Assembly: GCA_029747015.1 (NCBI GenBank)
Contig: JAKOGI010000083.1
Coordinates: 897,501-961,500 of the forward strand
Source: Carnegiea gigantea
Lineage: Eukaryota; Streptophyta; Magnoliopsida; Caryophyllales; Cactaceae
Reading direction: 5' to 3'
Length of the DNA stretch: 64,000 nt
Below the pieces are notes generated by a model. That model had not been told where the DNA came from. It saw only the letters and a program-made list of their open reading frames with translations, and did not search any database. Below are positions 60,891-64,000 of this stretch, one piece after another (within the stretch, counting starts at the first letter, position 1; the number at the start of each line of letters is the position of its first letter). The position numbers were made by a program, and so were the translations under genes.

Positions 60891-63800
60891 CTGCATAATT
60901 TGAAACCATGACAAAATCAGAGAGTCGTTTAAGCAATAATCAGAGTTCCTTATGCAAACGAAAAAGATTGGTATTAAGCGGAGAGGACTCTACAAGAGTA
61001 ATGGCAGGGAATGCTCACAAAACACAGTCGGAAATTAGTACATTAAAGCATTTCAATCCCTCCATAAATTGCTCAAGGTAACCAATAATTAGAGTTCTTT
61101 TTGCATAAGAAAAAAAAAAAAACATTGATATTAAGCTGAGAGGATTTTACAAGTGTAATGGCAGGGAGTGCTCACCAAAAACAATACAAAATTAGTACAC
61201 TAAAGCATTTTAAATTTAATCCCTCTATAAATTGCTCAATGTAACCTCTCGGAAAACTCTATTCACAGATCCAAAAGAAAAGAAATAGAAACAGTCCATT
61301 CCATATCCCAAAAGGTTAAATTTCCATCCAAATGCACCAGAGAACCACAAATAGGGCACTCCTCTAAAGAAGCTTATAATCCTTATTCCTTACCCCAAGA
61401 ACCCTATGTCCCTTAAAATGGCCAAGCTCATGATCTGAACTTGCGAATAGAGTAAGGCATGTTCCTTAAAATGCAGAAAAAGGTGATTATAGATTTCCCC
61501 ACACCAAACACACAGCACACAACCATCTGGAGAGTGTGCTTTATGTGCGCTCTCTGTAGGCCTTCATCTCAGAAGATAGAATTAAATCCAATACAAAACA
61601 CCAGTTCAAGAGAAATCACAAAACCTTCAAGGGCACTTTGACCTTTACGAAAAAAACCAAGGGATGGAGTGCTGGGCATGAGTAGTAAGGTGTTCTCCAG
61701 TTCCCATACTCCTTTACAATAAAAGAAGTCCTAGCAGTAAGCTCTTCCATAGACACTAAAAAAGTAAAGTTCTAAGAGATAAAGAGACCAACAAAGGAAC
61801 AAAAATAGCCCCTCCACGTATATTGCAGTGAAGAATGACAATAGAGCCAAGAAAATGCAATGATGGAGAGCATGTTACCCTTCAAGTACTCTCATTAAAT
61901 AAGATCCTCGAGGACCAACCCAAGAACAGAATGCGATACCCAAGAGCTGAGTTTACAAGAGCTTATACAAGTGACTATGCAATCTGCATTAGGATCCTAA
62001 CCATGCCATCAAGACAATAGCTGTGCTTGCTCCAGAAAACCTCCTGCTGAAGATTATTGCACCAAATACAATGGCCAAATCATTTCTCATCAAGCCTACG
62101 TTCTCAGACAACCGCTATTCATCACCACAGAGTAGAACCCAACCCATCCCACCTCCGCAGATCTACAAACCCTATCCTTCCTCAAGCACAATATGTTCAG
62201 CAAGTGCCAATATACTAAAAACTTGACCTCAATCCTGACCAGAACAATTTGGAGATAGAAAAGGATCTTAAAGCGGACACCACGGTATGCAATTTTTCCG
62301 TTTTGAAGCAGCCAAACAAAAGGTCAACAAAATGAAGCGAAACTAAGAAATAAAAAGCACCAATAAATGATCTTGTCAGAAAATTTACCTAAGGCCATGC
62401 CATTGAGGGGGAAAAAAGAAATTCACCAGTGTCCACCAATTGCATCCTCATATTCAAGGATATTGACTGGCTGGCAGCACTTCTTCCCCCACTTTTGCTC
62501 CCTTTTGTTCTTTGGTGTAGGTGTGGGTGTGGGTGTGGGTGTGGGTGTGGGTGTTTGATATTTCTTTTTTCAGAGTTTTTTTTTTGGGGGGGGGGGGGCG
62601 GGGCCAGGTTTTTTTTTGGGGGGGGGCTTATCAAGTATATCTAAGGATACCCAACCTACATTTAAAACTGCCAGAAAATTGCATCACCAGATCAGTAATA
62701 TAAGAGAACAAAATCAGACAACCAGAAATGTCCCCCTATCTTCATTACTACCCAAGAACCTATTATTACTTGAGTATAGGCAGGGGAATGGGTTAACGAG
62801 AGAAATAACATGTCAAGGCGGCCCAAAACAAGAGTATGTAAAATTCATTGTTACCTTACATCTCATGCTCACAAACCTCCCAATTTCTTTGAAAGAAAAA
62901 TGGAAAGACAAAACGGATAGTCTCGCCTCGCCTATCCCAATTCCCAACTGATGTTATAAGAAAGCAATTTTAAAAGGATATATTAGACAAAAAGGTTGCC
63001 CCAAACAATGTGTAATATTCCTGAAAAAATATACAAAAGTAATTTAAGAGAAAAAACCCTGAACTATAAACAAGTTATGAGAAGGGAGACATTACACCAG
63101 CAAAAAAGAAGCAGAAAACTAGAGCTGAGGAAAGGCATAACACAAGGATGCCGGAAATGCCATCTGCCAATTTGCCCCTTACTAGCAACTAAAATCACCC
63201 ATGCTCTTGGCCCCTTTTGCTTTCACTTGCAGGTCCCACACACCAACATGATGACCGAAGAATACTAAAACAAAGCCATGCCAAAAATTCCTTCCTGAGC
63301 AGGGTGGTGCAGAGGGTAGTGCAATGTACACAGCTCAGCTCTACTCCACAATTAAATTATCAAGGGGTTAAGACCTAAGATTTGAAATGCATTGCCTACA
63401 TACTAACCCTCAACAAGAAGAGAGCAATTTGACAAGACATTTTCCTTAGTCCACTATAATCCAATACGGAAGAATTTTGCCAAATACTACTTTTTCATCT
63501 ACCCATAAAACATTTATGCATTGATTATCAATTAATCAGAGCCTTTGAACGATTTCATTGAAGCCTGAAAATAATTTTGGAGTATCATGACAGAACCATC
63601 AAGCTATGTCATGGAACATTGGATCATGGATCACAATTAATTATAACTTGGATTAAGCAACTGGGATAACCCTTCTGAAGGGTTGGGCAACACAAAGACC
63701 TCTCAGTTATGATCTCTTAGGAAAATTGCTTGCAGCTTTGTAAGGTTGAGGCAGCAACGACCAATTAACCATAGAAAATATCAAAGGTCAGGATTTTACA

Positions 63801-64000
63801 ACTTCTGCTCTCTTTGAGACCATGCAATAAAGTAGGTTCCAGCTTAACTCCAAGAATTTGAAACTATGTTCAGCTGCATTAGAGTTAGCAGCAGAGGAAT
63901 ATATGATGCATGTGACAATCAGAACTCAACCACTAAAGTCTCAGGGATAACTAAAAAAGGCACAATGGTGCAAATTTGATGAAACATTTAAATGCACAGA
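60891..64000 (-). other. Intron of the RRM gene, continuing past the window
   Basis: No exon for the first half of the RRM was found on the minus strand here, so this is probably one intron of at least 3.1 kb. It contains a short direct duplication of GCAGGGA(A/G)TGCTCAC text near 61003 and 61163, and the repeats listed next. The numerous short plus-strand frames have no domain. Confidence 0.5.
62518..62548. repeat. (GGGTGT)n microsatellite and nearby G runs
   Basis: Five GGGTGT units, followed by G13 at 62586-62598 and a G7 run at 62620-62626, both next to T8-9 runs. Gly/Val- and Pro/His-rich frames over it are artefacts. Confidence 0.9.

Noticed and set aside
62340..62480. Upstream exon of the RRM gene ending at TTAG/GTAAAT
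   Set aside because: The phase could fit, but the reading (NWWTLVNFFF...) does not resemble the first half of an RRM.

Overview
This window is nuclear DNA of a flowering plant. The evidence is spliced genes with GT-AG introns, a chloroplast-type serine-pathway enzyme, an LRR-XI-like receptor kinase, a plant-type nuclear tRNA-His, and dense plant transposons (Copia, a gag-only LTR element, RTE and L1 LINEs, a SINE, a Helitron, Tourist-like MITEs). The background is AT-rich. The species cannot be named from the sequence, but the gene content looks dicot-like.

Only three protein genes look real. (1) A plastid D-3-phosphoglycerate dehydrogenase lies on the + strand at 23144-29969: five exons, 622 aa, with a 4.1 kb first intron. 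(2) A PEPR-like leucine-rich-repeat receptor kinase lies on the - strand at 35321-31312: two exons, about 1107 aa. It converges on the dehydrogenase, with about 1.3 kb between the stop codons. Its catalytic-loop HRD is HCD. (3) The last three exons of an RRM RNA-binding protein lie on the - strand at 60890-60237; the rest of that gene is beyond the right edge. A tRNA-His(GTG)-like gene sits at 5278-5348.

The rest is repeat-derived, left to right. A young Copia element (574-5070) with intact ends and a 5-bp target duplication has lost most of its 5' LTR, primer site and gag start through an internal deletion. A decayed RTE-type LINE (about 5935-9340) abuts an L1-type LINE fragment. A near-perfect 126-bp palindrome lies at 12331-12456. 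A 4.2 kb non-autonomous Helitron (13394-17617) contains tandem duplications and microsatellites. A tRNA-derived SINE lies near 19.1-19.2 kb. Degenerate ACCCGA-type repeat fields recur near 10, 19.5-20.8, 26.6 and 55.6 kb. From 38.5 to 46.4 kb are pieces of gag-only LTR retrotransposons, including an LTR-internal-LTR-LTR array bounded by one CATGT duplication. Then come an irregular minisatellite (47.6-48.1 kb), several Tourist-like MITEs, a solo LTR with a perfect ATAAA duplication (53334-54531), and a CCGG-bordered GC-rich repeat (57.9-59.0 kb).

The genes show no operon-like cooperation. The dehydrogenase starts plastid serine synthesis, the receptor kinase is probably a peptide receptor of the cell surface, and the RRM protein acts on RNA. 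I found no wholly new multi-gene system. The strongest leads are the palindrome as a possible small-RNA hairpin, the non-RD change in the receptor kinase, the composite LTR array, and the Helitron duplications. All comparisons were made by eye.
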